Shown: piece after piece, positions 17,395 through 27,219 of the stretch
Position numbering within the stretch: position 1 is the stretch's first letter
Layout: each line of letters begins with the position of its first letter
NCBI GenBank assembly: GCA_024636835.1
Contig: JAGXGH010000018.1
Span: forward strand, 1-46,089
DNA from: Verrucomicrobiales bacterium
GTDB taxonomy: Bacteria; Verrucomicrobiota; Verrucomicrobiia; Verrucomicrobiales; SLCJ01
Direction of reading: 5' to 3'
Length of the DNA stretch: 46,089 nucleotides
Made by a program: the position numbers and the translations under genes
The notes under the pieces: model-generated
The model's database searches: none
What the model was told of the DNA's origin: nothing
The model's input: the letters and a program-made list of their open reading frames with translations, nothing else

Positions 17395-17710
17395 TCAACG
17401 CCAGTCGGCGTGGCGAACTTGAAAGCCGTCATGGCGGGAAGAATGAATCTCCTCAAGCTCTACTTTGCCCGCATAGCTGTATCCTATACTTGTGGCAAGT
17501 TTCCTATCGATGCTGCTGGAAAACGAACGAACACCCTTCGTCGAACTATCAAGCTCAATAGGAACTTCGAGCTCAAGATCACCTTTTAGTGCAATAGACA
17601 ATTCGACCTGCTTAGAGCTTGTAGCGCTCGTGGCGGGGGGCCGCCTTCTTGCTGCAACTGGTAAACAACAATGCCACGAGAGAAAAGGCGATGTAGAAGT
17701 GACGGCACAT
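17395..17710 (-). pseudogene. Small lipoprotein gene broken by a frameshift in a C6 run
   Basis: The ATG at 17710 opens MCRHFYIAFSLVALLFTSCS, a clear lipoprotein signal with lipobox LFTSC, but this frame stops after 32 codons. The next frame, entered by dropping one C from the run of six (positions 17635-17640), continues with gene-like sequence (KQVELSIALKGDLELEVPIE, then SIGYSYAGKVELEEIHSS) to TGA at 17395. The joined product would be about 104 residues. It starts 51 bases after the secreted-protein gene at 17762-18391 and was probably its operon partner. The break may be a real mutation, slipped-strand phase variation or a sequencing error. No family was recognised. Confidence 0.55.
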
Positions 17711-17761
17711 TTTATAGCAACGCTTGAGGCCAGACGCGGAGGCGGGACTCCGAATTCAATT

Positions 17762-18391
17762 TTACGGCTTATCGCCGTCGGTCTGCGCCGGCTTGTTCTG
17801 CTTCTTGATTTCTTTTGGTGGCACAAAGAAGCGGGTTTCGTTCGGATCGATCCCCCAACCCTTCATGACCAATGATTCGAGAAGGTGCTTTTCCTTTCCG
17901 GGAGGAATTAGGTAGCAAACATCAGGGGCATTCTGTGCATTCGTGCGTTGAACAAAAATATCGATGAACTTTTCGTCCATTGGATAGTCACTCATCGATT
18001 TAAGAATGCGATTCCACGAAGCATCAGTAAAATACTCTATCCGCCGATTGGCTCGGTCAATAACAGGGCGGTGATCAGGTTTAATGCCCGCAGCCTCGTA
18101 TAGCTCTAGCTGATCCTCTTCAAAGTTTTTCAAAGATCCAACTTGCGCAAGGGTATTGCCCCGAAAAATCAACAGATACAACTTTCCGTCACCTTCTGTA
18201 TATACAGACGTTGATGCAGCAAAACCTCCTTTGCAAAATAATGGGATCATCGTCTGTACTTCTTTCTTGATGCGAAGATCGGAAATATCCAAGAGGATGT
18301 CATTAAAAGTGGCGGTGAAAAAATCCGGTCTCTCCTGTCCAGAGAGAGCCGAAACCAAGAACATCGACAATGCAGCTATGAAGGATTTCAT
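17762..18391 (-). CDS. Secreted protein of unknown function
   Basis: 209 residues with a standard signal peptide (FIAALSMFLVSALSGQ), so periplasmic or released. The body is mixed ('DFFTATFNDILLDISDLRIK', 'LYLLIFRGNTLAQVGSLKNF', 'FIDIFVQRTNAQNAPDVCYL') with two Cys and a Lys/Gln/Pro-rich tail. I do not recognise a domain. It is probably the first gene of a two-gene unit with the frameshifted lipoprotein 51 bases downstream. Confidence 0.6.
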   Translation of the reverse strand: MKSFIAALSMFLVSALSGQERPDFFTATFNDILLDISDLRIKKEVQTMIPLFCKGGFAASTSVYTEGDGKLYLLIFRGNTLAQVGSLKNFEEDQLELYEAAGIKPDHRPVIDRANRRIEYFTDASWNRILKSMSDYPMDEKFIDIFVQRTNAQNAPDVCYLIPPGKEKHLLESLVMKGWGIDPNETRFFVPPKEIKKQNKPAQTDGDKP

Positions 18392-18750
18392 CTTTTTTTG
18401 CAGAACGTTATTCGTATGACCTCAGCAGGTGATATCCGTTGAGGCAGTCATGGTTGAGGAAACCGGAAAAATGTCGGTAACGCAAGGGTTTTCAAGGGTT
18501 TTTCTGAAGAATGAGTGTGTATATCAGGCTCTCTTTCGGGCTGGCTAAAGGAGATGCGTTCCTACTGTGATATCGTCGCGTAAAGGGCTTTGCCCCACGC
18601 GATTCCCGCGTAGAAGGCTTGGCCCACGCGAGTATCGCTTATAAGCCCGATGAATCGGGGCACGCGATTGGCGAGTGACACCCAAATTTGGTATTTGTCG
18701 CGAGCTACTCGTACGCGGAGAAACGTCGGGGTTTTAATTTGAAACTGGTA
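18392..18750. repeat. Intergenic region with three REP-like hairpins
   Basis: A 359-base gap without a gene. Three related inverted repeats lie in tandem: 18577-18601 (CGCGT..GGGC ttt GCCCC..ACGCG), 18607-18630 (CGCGT..GGC ttg GCCC..ACGCG) and 18636-18666 (CGCTTATAAGCCC..GGGGCACGCG). They share CGCGT/ACGCG ends and a G-rich/C-rich inner stem, like repetitive extragenic palindromes. An ACCAAATTTGGTAT-like site follows at about 18681. The hairpins lie between the 3' end of the phosphatase gene and the 5' end of the secreted-protein gene, both on the minus strand. Confidence 0.5.
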
Positions 18751-20511
18751 TTACTTTTCCCGCGTCACGGGAATGGTGGCGCGGTCGAGCGTTTCGCCAT
18801 TGGCGGATAGGGCGGTGAGGGTGGCTTGTTGGTTGTTGAGTTCGACGAGCCAGAGATGGTTTGTTGATTCGCTATGTGCCATGTAGTCGAGCTCGGTGAC
18901 GGAGTCGGGGATGGAGCGAACGTTGACGCCCCAGGCGCCATCGCCGAAGTAGGGGATACCGTTTACAGGGTTGGTGGTACCGTCGCTGGTGACCGCTGTG
19001 GTGCGTTTGAGGACGTGGTGGTCGTTTTCGAAGACTGCATCGACTTTATGTTTCTCAAAGAGCGGGCACCACGCACTGCGAACCTCGGTGTTGTCGGCTT
19101 TGACTCCGGTTCCGAAGGTCGGCTTGTGATAGCAGACAAAAAGCCATGGAGCGGATTCGAGGGTGGTGAGTTCGCTTTTTAGCCAATCCGTTTGCGCGCT
19201 GACGGGCTGGCTGTGTCCACTGTCGAGCTGGACGAGGGCGAGGTAATCGCCAAAGGTGATGCTGTAGGCGGTGTTGTTGTCGGGTAGGGGGAAGAGACTG
19301 TTAAAAAGTGGTGCAAAGTCGCGGGAGAGTCCTTGCTCGGCGGGCTGCACTTCGTGGTTCCCTATGGCGACGACCATCGGGACGGTTCGTCCGTCGGGAG
19401 TGACTGCATGATCGCGCCAGCTGTCGAGCCACCAGTACCAGCGGTCGTGAGTGACGCTGTTTGCGTAAGCGAGATCGCCGCCGAGCAGGGCGAAGTGAGG
19501 GTCGAGCTTGCCGCACCGGGCGTTCATCGCGTCGAGCAGTTTCGGGCTATGCGCCATGTCTCCGCCAGTGACGAATTTCAGACCTCCACTTGGCATCTGG
19601 AGTGAGCTGGTTTCGACGAAGAGTTCAGTATTCGATTTTCCTGCGCTACGATCTTTTAAGGTGATGCGGTAGCGTGTGGCTGGGTTGAGTCCGGTGATTT
19701 TTGCCGACCATGCGACGGCTGGTGCGTTGCCGAAGGGTCGGTAGTCCACGGCGATTTCTGCATTTTTTACAGGTAAGGTGTCCTCATCCGTGATGCTGAC
19801 TGCGAAACGTGCGGCGCGGTTTTTGAAATAATGATCGAGTCCACCGTGGTGGGTTGTCCAATCTTCTTCGGGTTGCTTTCCGGCAAAGCATTCCCACGGG
19901 GCGTCGTCACGGAGTACGACATGGTCGATCTGTTCACCGTTTTTGTTTATTTTTCGGACGATGAGTTGGACTTGTACCGACATGTCGCTACTGGATTCCT
20001 CTCGGTTGTGTGCTTCCACTGCGATGCGCAGTTCTCCTGTTGGAAGTTTTTTCCCAAAGGTGCCAATGGTGTATTCCTCGTAGTCGAGCGCTTCATGGGA
20101 CTCGATGCCATCTGTGTTCGCGCTGGATCCGCTGCGGACATTGAGTCGCAGGGATTCCTTGCCGTTGACGTAGGCGATCAATCCATCGTCATAACGGACT
20201 CGGGCGATGAGTTGTCGGCCGTCGGCCCAGTCGCCGATGTTAATGGTGCGACGAATGTAGATGCTTTGCGATCGCGCTTTTCCGGTGTGCGTGAAATCGT
20301 CATTATCACCAAATCCGAAACCGCCGTAACCGAGCGTCCAGGTGTCGGCTTTGAGTCGCACGGGTTCGACTTCTTCGAGCCAGACGAGGTCGACTGATGA
20401 TTCGGGCGAGTTTGTCCAAAGCGGCACAGGTCCGTGGATGGCGCCGGAGTCGTTGGCGCTGAGTGTGGTAGCGATGGAAAGGGTTGCAAGGGAGAGGACG
20501 AGCGATTTCAT
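18751..20511 (-). CDS. Purple-acid-phosphatase-like metallophosphoesterase, secreted
   Basis: 586 residues with a signal peptide (MKSLVLSLATLSIATTLSAN). Residues about 40-300 are beta-rich, with a fibronectin-like domain before the catalytic part ('VAWSAKITGLNPATRYRITL'). The metallophosphoesterase domain spans about 310-560: GGD (316-318), GGDLAY (D346, Y349), GNHE (384-387), 'FVCYHKPTFG' and 'ENDHHVLKR' as the last His motif. The order GDx..GDxxY..GNHE..H..HxH is that of purple acid phosphatases, with Tyr349 as the expected charge-transfer ligand. It probably hydrolyses phosphate esters outside the cytoplasm; the substrate is unknown. It is divergent from the respiratory operon across a 316-base gap. 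Confidence 0.88.
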   Translation of the reverse strand: MKSLVLSLATLSIATTLSANDSGAIHGPVPLWTNSPESSVDLVWLEEVEPVRLKADTWTLGYGGFGFGDNDDFTHTGKARSQSIYIRRTINIGDWADGRQLIARVRYDDGLIAYVNGKESLRLNVRSGSSANTDGIESHEALDYEEYTIGTFGKKLPTGELRIAVEAHNREESSSDMSVQVQLIVRKINKNGEQIDHVVLRDDAPWECFAGKQPEEDWTTHHGGLDHYFKNRAARFAVSITDEDTLPVKNAEIAVDYRPFGNAPAVAWSAKITGLNPATRYRITLKDRSAGKSNTELFVETSSLQMPSGGLKFVTGGDMAHSPKLLDAMNARCGKLDPHFALLGGDLAYANSVTHDRWYWWLDSWRDHAVTPDGRTVPMVVAIGNHEVQPAEQGLSRDFAPLFNSLFPLPDNNTAYSITFGDYLALVQLDSGHSQPVSAQTDWLKSELTTLESAPWLFVCYHKPTFGTGVKADNTEVRSAWCPLFEKHKVDAVFENDHHVLKRTTAVTSDGTTNPVNGIPYFGDGAWGVNVRSIPDSVTELDYMAHSESTNHLWLVELNNQQATLTALSANGETLDRATIPVTREK

Positions 20512-20732
20512 GAAATTTTGGAAATGCAGAATCGTTGGTGTGCTCTGATCGGTCGAATGCGTCTCAACTTGAGTAGCGTTTCAGAGTCGAATATTACGGA
20601 ATAGTGAAGTATTTATTCTGTTTAGCGAAGAAAAATCGAATTCAAGGGTTGAAGCGAAGGGGAATCCGGCTCATCTATTTGCCCCTTAAAAACGGTCCAC
20701 CACTAAGTGACTAACGAAGTGGATGGGTAAGG

Positions 20733-20768
20733 GCACTAACTTTAGGCGTAATACTGACAAGTTAGTGC
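20733..20768. promoter_or_regulatory. Perfect 10-bp inverted repeat (16-nt loop) upstream of actA
   Basis: GCACTAACTT at 20733-20742 is repeated in inverted form as AAGTTAGTGC at 20759-20768. It could be a stem-loop in the leader or a pair of operator half-sites. It lies 60 bases before the actA start. Confidence 0.45.
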
Positions 20769-20787
20769 AAAATTGATCATAAAAACC

Positions 20788-20809
20788 GCTTGTGAAATTT
20801 TTCACAAGC
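20788..20809. promoter_or_regulatory. CRP/FNR-type palindromic operator upstream of actA
   Basis: A 22-bp palindrome with 10-bp arms (GCTTGTGAAA and its inverse) contains TGTGA-N6-TCACA, the classic CRP-family consensus. It ends 18 bases before the actA ATG. A site this close to the start would overlap or follow the promoter, which suggests repression or a leader role. The regulator is not in the window. Confidence 0.55.
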
Positions 20810-20827
20810 ACTTAAGTAGCCGCTACG

Positions 20828-21517
20828 ATGGCCAACATCTTTCCGCGTTCTTCAAACTTTCTGCCCGTCAAAATTGCAGCTTTCGTTGCAGTGATTGGCG
20901 CGACTGTGACCCTTGGTTTCACCTACTACGGCACGCCGAAGTATACCCGCGTGGGCTACCAACCGGATCAACCGGTGCCGTTCTCGCACAAGATTCACGT
21001 CGGTGAGCTTGGGATGGATTGTCGCTACTGCCACAGCAACGTCGAGCAATCGAATCACTCGAACATCCCATCCGTGGAGACATGTATGAACTGTCACGAG
21101 AATGGGATCAAAACCAACAGCCCGGCTCTCGCGCCGATTCGCGATGCTTACGAAACCAAGGAATCACTGGCATGGATTCAGATCCACGAGACAGCGGATT
21201 ACGTCTATTTCGATCACTCGGCACACGTGAACAGCGGTATCAGCTGCGTGTCTTGCCACGGTCGCGTCGATGAGATGGAGAAAGTTTATCATGCTGAAAA
21301 CCACAGCATGGGATGGTGCCTTGAGTGCCACCGCAACCCGGAACAACACCTGCGTCCGATTGAGCAGGTGACTAATCTGGCATGGACAGCGAAGGATCAT
21401 CCAGGCGTGATGGTCGATGGCGAGCTGAAACAACTTTCACAGGAAGAACTTGGACAGAAACTCAAGGAGCAATGGAAGATCAACCCGCCGGTCAGTTGTG
21501 GTGGATGTCACCGTTAA
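20828..21517 (+). CDS. actA: Alternative complex III subunit ActA, pentahaem cytochrome c
   Basis: 229 residues. One N-terminal membrane anchor (about 14-33) is followed by five haem c motifs: CRYCH 65-69, CMNCH 86-90, CVSCH 140-144, CLECH 164-168 and CGGCH 224-228. ActA is the multihaem subunit of the quinol:cytochrome c (or oxidase) oxidoreductase called alternative complex III and acts on the periplasmic side. 'PVPFSHKIHVGELGMDCRYC' and 'VYFDHSAHVNSGISCVSCHG' are typical of the family. It is the first gene of the operon, 18 bases after a CRP/FNR-like palindrome, and has no Shine-Dalgarno sequence. Confidence 0.93.
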   Translation: MANIFPRSSNFLPVKIAAFVAVIGATVTLGFTYYGTPKYTRVGYQPDQPVPFSHKIHVGELGMDCRYCHSNVEQSNHSNIPSVETCMNCHENGIKTNSPALAPIRDAYETKESLAWIQIHETADYVYFDHSAHVNSGISCVSCHGRVDEMEKVYHAENHSMGWCLECHRNPEQHLRPIEQVTNLAWTAKDHPGVMVDGELKQLSQEELGQKLKEQWKINPPVSCGGCHR

Positions 21518-21652
21518 TCTGAGATTTTTACGACATTCTTTCCAGCCACTCAAACAACGCACTGACCTTGGTCGGTGCATCGACGGTTCTTCGGCTTTGC
21601 CGTTGGCCATCAAGATTCACTAACGAAACCTTATCGAACTCGAATTCGCCGC

Positions 21653-24600
21653 ATGAAGCGCAAACTGCAGCATCCCACCGACACGAATCCGACCAGTGCC
21701 TCCCGCGCTTGGCGTAGTCCAGGTCAGCTCAATGACACCCCGGAATTCCGTGAGTGGTTGACCCGTGAATTCCCATCAGGCGCTGCGGAGATGGCATCTG
21801 AAGACGACGCCGATCTCTCTCGTCGTGGATTCCTCAAATTCATGGGCGCATCCACCGCTCTGGCTGGATTCGGCTTGGCATCATGCCGTAAGCCTGAAGC
21901 CTATTTAGTTCCTTACGTGGATTCCGTCGAGTGGGTGGTGCCAGGTCGTCCGCTTCTTTATGCAACGTCCCGCCCTCGTGGTAGTGGTGCTGTGCCTATG
22001 GTAGTGACGACACATGAAGGTCGTCCAACCAAGATCGAAGGAAACCCGCTACATCCGAATTCTACCGGAACGACTGATGGTCAAGACCAGGCGTCGATGC
22101 TTGATCTTTACGATCCTGATCGTTCCGCGCATGTATTAGTCAAAGGCAAAGCCGCCGACGCGAACAAGCGCAACGAGGCGATGGTAAAACTTCGCGACGC
22201 GATGAGCGCTAGCGGTGGTGCTGGAGTTGGTTTGCTTGTTGGGCGCAGCAGTTCGCCAACCCGCAATAAAGCGATTGCCGCGCTGAAGGCGAAGTATGCT
22301 GGTGTGCAAGTTTTTGAATATGAGATGCTAGCTCCTGCCTCTGCGATTGCGGCAGCCGACAAATCTTTTGGCAAGGGTGTCCGCCCTGTGGTGAATTTCC
22401 GCAACGCCAAGCGCGTGTTGAGTCTCGATTGCGACTTCCTTGGAACCGATATCCAAGACGCCGCCGCTGCGGCAGATTTCGCTGCAGCCCGCAAGCCCGA
22501 GGATGGCGATGACAACCACGCCAAGACCCACGAGGACATTCTACGACTCTACGTCACCGAACCAGCATTCACCATCACTGGTGGAATGGCCGACCACCGC
22601 TTGCGCGTGTCGGGAAGCCGGATGGCTGCCTTCGCGGCCTTGATCGCCAAGGAACTCGGTGTTTCCGTGCCAGCTGTGGATGCGGATGATAAAGAATTCG
22701 ACCCGCGTTGGGTAAAAGCGGCTGCGGCTGATCTTCGTGAAAATGGAGCAAAATCCGTGGTGCTCGTTGGCGATCGCCAACCGCAAGTGGTTCATGAAAT
22801 TGCCTTCGCTATCAATGCCTCACTCGGCTCGATCGGTGGAGATAAGAGCGCGGCGCTCCAGTTGGTTCAGACCGATGGCATCGAAGCCGGGACGCTCGCT
22901 GAGCTAAAAGCAGCGGTCGACAGTGGATCGGTAAAGACCTTGCTGTCCACCACTCCGGCGAACCCAGCTTACGACACCGCGGGTGATTTCGATTGGGCAG
23001 CGCTTCGCGCCAAGCTCGATCTTTTCGTTCACTCCGATACACGAGTGAATGCTACGGCGATCAGCGCCGACTACCATCTTCCTTCCACACACTTCCTCGA
23101 GAACTGGGGCGACGTCCTCGACAGTCGCGGAGTCTATTCGGTGGTTCAGCCGATGATCCTGCCGCTTTACATTACGGCAGTCAGTGAGCTCAATCTCTTG
23201 CTCTCGCTTGCGGCGGATGCAGCGGCTGGCGATGGTGATCCGGCAGTGATGGCGGTGCGCGCAACTGTTGGCGAACTGACTTCGACCGCCGACAAAGGAC
23301 TTGATGACGCATGGAGCATGCTTCTTCGCGACGGTTACTTGAAGGATTCGGCCTACCCGGCTGGAGCTTCGGCCGGAGCGGTGGCTATCGATGGTGCTGC
23401 CCTCAAGAGCGCAGTGCTCGCAGTGCCAACCAAGGAAGCGCTCGAAGTGAATTTCGCCGCTGACTACAGCATCGGTGACGGCCGTCAGATCAATAACGGC
23501 TGGCTTCAGGAGGCACCGGACCCGATCACCAAGCTGACTTGGGATAACGCGGCGCTGATTTCGCCTGCGACGGCTGAGGCTATTGGAATCAACGAGGAAT
23601 ACGATGCCGCCGACCAAGAGGCACCAATGATCGAGCTGACTGCGAACGGTCGGTCGATTACGGTTCCTGTCATCGTCGCTTATGGTCATGTCGACAACAG
23701 CATCACATTGCATGTCGGTTATGGGCAGGGGATGAAGGACGACAAGGGCAATTCGATTCTGCCAATGCGCGTTGGTGAAGAGGCTGGCTTCAATGTGAAC
23801 CCACTTCGCAACGGCGAACCGTTTATTCTCTCCGGCGTCACGGTGAAAGTGACGGCTGAGAAATACATCGTCGCACTGACGCAAGAGCACAGCACCATGG
23901 AAGGGCGCGCGATCGTCCGCGAAGGCACACTCGACGAACAGCAGAATTTTGATCCGGACGAAGATCATTCGAACAGCGTTGGCTTTGCCTATAACCACGG
24001 GATGGATTCCCACATTCCGGAGAACATCTCGCTCTACAAGCCCGAAGATACCAAGGGTAAGCCATTGATCGGCGACCCGCTTCACCAGTGGGGAATGGTC
24101 ATCGATCTCAACAGTTGCACCGGATGTAATGCGTGCATGGTGGCGTGTCAGGCAGAGAACAACATCCCGATCGTCGGCAAGGATCAAGTCCGCCGTGGTC
24201 GTGAGATGCATTGGATACGCATGGACCGTTACTTTGTCGCCAAGCAGACTGACGAGGGTGAGATGCAGGACATGGACAATCCGGAAATGCTCGTCCAGCC
24301 TGTGGCGTGCGTGCATTGCGAAGCGGCTCCCTGCGAGACGGTTTGCCCGGTGAACGCGACTGTTCACAGTGAGGAAGGGTTGAACTTGATGGCGTATAAC
24401 CGCTGTATCGGCACCCGTTACTGCGCCAACAACTGCCCGTATAAGGCACGTCGTTTCAACTTCTTCGACTACAACAAGCGTCCGCTTGACGAACTTTACA
24501 AAGGGCCACTCTCCACCGCGGAGAAGACCGGAATGCCTGAGTCGCAGAAGCTTGGCAAGAACCCGAACGTCACCGTTCGTATGCGTGGTGTGATCGAAAA

Positions 24601-25006
24601 GTGCACCTACTGCATCCAGCGGATTCAGGTTTCCAAGATCAAGCAGAAGGCCGTCCGTCGCAATAAAGTGATTGAGACCGGCAAGCCATCCGAAACGATT
24701 TCGATCACTACGGAAGAGCTTCGCGTTGACAGCAACCGACTCAAGACCGCGTGTCAGCAGGCCTGCCCTTCTGAAGCAATCGTGTTCGGCAACATGCTCG
24801 ATCCGAAGGCTCGCATTCACAAGTTCAAGCAGATGAAGGACGACGCACCTGCTGGTGAGATTGTTCTCAAACACCCACGTTCCTACGATCTGCTTCGTTA
24901 CATCGGCACCCGCCCACGGACGAACTACCTCGCTCGTGTGCGCAACCCGAACAAGAAGATGCCAGATGCCAAATACATCGGCAACGCGACCGTCAGCATT
25001 CACTAA
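21653..25006 (+). CDS. actB: Alternative complex III subunit ActB, molybdopterin-like/iron-sulfur protein
   Basis: 1117 residues from the ATG at 21653; an upstream GTG adds 26 residues of unlikely sequence. The N-terminus carries a Tat motif, LSRRGFLKFMGAST at about 56-69, after an ActB-type opening ('WRSPGQLNDTPEFREWLTRE'). A large molybdopterin-oxidoreductase-like part follows. The C-terminal third (from about 815) has an iron-sulfur domain with CTGCNACMVAC, CVHCEAAPCETVC, CIGTRYCANNCPYKARR, CTYCIQRI and CQQACPSEA, i.e. ligands for several clusters. In known ActB the molybdopterin-like part carries no cofactor and the clusters relay electrons to ActA and ActE. It lies between actA and actC. 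Confidence 0.93.
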   Translation: MKRKLQHPTDTNPTSASRAWRSPGQLNDTPEFREWLTREFPSGAAEMASEDDADLSRRGFLKFMGASTALAGFGLASCRKPEAYLVPYVDSVEWVVPGRPLLYATSRPRGSGAVPMVVTTHEGRPTKIEGNPLHPNSTGTTDGQDQASMLDLYDPDRSAHVLVKGKAADANKRNEAMVKLRDAMSASGGAGVGLLVGRSSSPTRNKAIAALKAKYAGVQVFEYEMLAPASAIAAADKSFGKGVRPVVNFRNAKRVLSLDCDFLGTDIQDAAAAADFAAARKPEDGDDNHAKTHEDILRLYVTEPAFTITGGMADHRLRVSGSRMAAFAALIAKELGVSVPAVDADDKEFDPRWVKAAAADLRENGAKSVVLVGDRQPQVVHEIAFAINASLGSIGGDKSAALQLVQTDGIEAGTLAELKAAVDSGSVKTLLSTTPANPAYDTAGDFDWAALRAKLDLFVHSDTRVNATAISADYHLPSTHFLENWGDVLDSRGVYSVVQPMILPLYITAVSELNLLLSLAADAAAGDGDPAVMAVRATVGELTSTADKGLDDAWSMLLRDGYLKDSAYPAGASAGAVAIDGAALKSAVLAVPTKEALEVNFAADYSIGDGRQINNGWLQEAPDPITKLTWDNAALISPATAEAIGINEEYDAADQEAPMIELTANGRSITVPVIVAYGHVDNSITLHVGYGQGMKDDKGNSILPMRVGEEAGFNVNPLRNGEPFILSGVTVKVTAEKYIVALTQEHSTMEGRAIVREGTLDEQQNFDPDEDHSNSVGFAYNHGMDSHIPENISLYKPEDTKGKPLIGDPLHQWGMVIDLNSCTGCNACMVACQAENNIPIVGKDQVRRGREMHWIRMDRYFVAKQTDEGEMQDMDNPEMLVQPVACVHCEAAPCETVCPVNATVHSEEGLNLMAYNRCIGTRYCANNCPYKARRFNFFDYNKRPLDELYKGPLSTAEKTGMPESQKLGKNPNVTVRMRGVIEKCTYCIQRIQVSKIKQKAVRRNKVIETGKPSETISITTEELRVDSNRLKTACQQACPSEAIVFGNMLDPKARIHKFKQMKDDAPAGEIVLKHPRSYDLLRYIGTRPRTNYLARVRNPNKKMPDAKYIGNATVSIH

Positions 25007-25044
25007 TCTTTTCCTAGTCACGATTTACCCGCCCGCCCAAAACC

Positions 25045-26550
<1,506 letters not shown>

Positions 26551-26595
26551 TCCGACACCACACAGAATTTTCAACACTCTTCAACGAACCTCACA

Positions 26596-27150
26596 GTGAA
26601 CACCGGAATCAAAAAAGTTTACGGCTACCTCGCCCGATTCGAAACTGCAACAGCGCTCTACAAAGCGGCTGCCAAAGTGCGCGACAAAGGATTCAAGAAA
26701 TGGGATTCCTACTCGTCGTTCCCTATCCACGGGATGGACGACGCGATGGGTCTTGGCCGCTCCAAGCTGCCGTTCTTCGTGTTCTTTGGTGGTGCTGCTG
26801 GTCTTTTCACTGCGATTGCGCTGCAGTTTGGCACGCAGGTGTATCTTTACCCAACCGTAGTGCAGGCCAAGCCCGCCAACCTGTTTACCATTCCCGCTTA
26901 CTTTCCGGTGATGTTCGAGCTGACCGTTCTTCTGTCGGCATTCACCACGCTTTTCGGCATGTTGGCATTGAGCCAGTTGCCGCGTTTTAACCATCCATTG
27001 TTTGAGTCCAAGCAGTTTGCCCGGGCTACCGACGATGGGTTCTTTATCGCCATCGAAGCACGTGACCCGCGCTTTAACCGCGAGCAGACCAAAGAATTCC
27101 TCGAAGAGATCGGCGGCACAGATGTCGAACTCGTCGAAGAGCAACTGTGA
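26596..27150 (+). CDS. actD: Alternative complex III subunit ActD (DUF3341)
   Basis: 184 residues from a GTG start. DUF3341 features are the soluble N-terminus ('GYLARFETATALYKAAAKVR', 'SSFPIHGMDDAMGLGRSKLP'), two membrane segments (about 57-78 and 100-124, VMFELTVLLSAFTTLFGMLA), and a C-terminal soluble part ('DGFFIAIEARDPRFNREQTK', 'FLEEIGGTDVELV'). ActD is a peripheral/membrane subunit without cofactors. It lies 45 bases after actC. Confidence 0.9.
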   Translation: MNTGIKKVYGYLARFETATALYKAAAKVRDKGFKKWDSYSSFPIHGMDDAMGLGRSKLPFFVFFGGAAGLFTAIALQFGTQVYLYPTVVQAKPANLFTIPAYFPVMFELTVLLSAFTTLFGMLALSQLPRFNHPLFESKQFARATDDGFFIAIEARDPRFNREQTKEFLEEIGGTDVELVEEQL

Positions 27151-27219
27151 TCCAATTTACCACATTATCAGATTCCACCCCAATGGAGTGAAATATTCCA
27201 CTCCAAGCGACTATTTCCC

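Larger units (their letters stand above)
20512..20827 (+). promoter_or_regulatory. Divergent promoter region before the respiratory operon
   Basis: This 316-base gap has no gene. It separates the phosphatase gene (minus strand) from actA and must hold the promoter of the operon. Two perfect inverted repeats near its right end are listed separately. A further imperfect one, CCACTaagtgactaacgaAGTGG, lies near 20698-20720. No confident -35/-10 pair could be picked. Confidence 0.5.

Noticed and set aside
21575..21652. A GTG start giving ActB 26 extra residues.
   Set aside because: The extension has no conserved character; the ATG at 21653 gives the usual ActB start before the Tat motif.
22904..25021. 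A 705-codon open frame on the minus strand opposite actB.
   Set aside because: It is antisense to a well-recognised gene, has no domain or signal I recognise, and results from the codon bias of actB.
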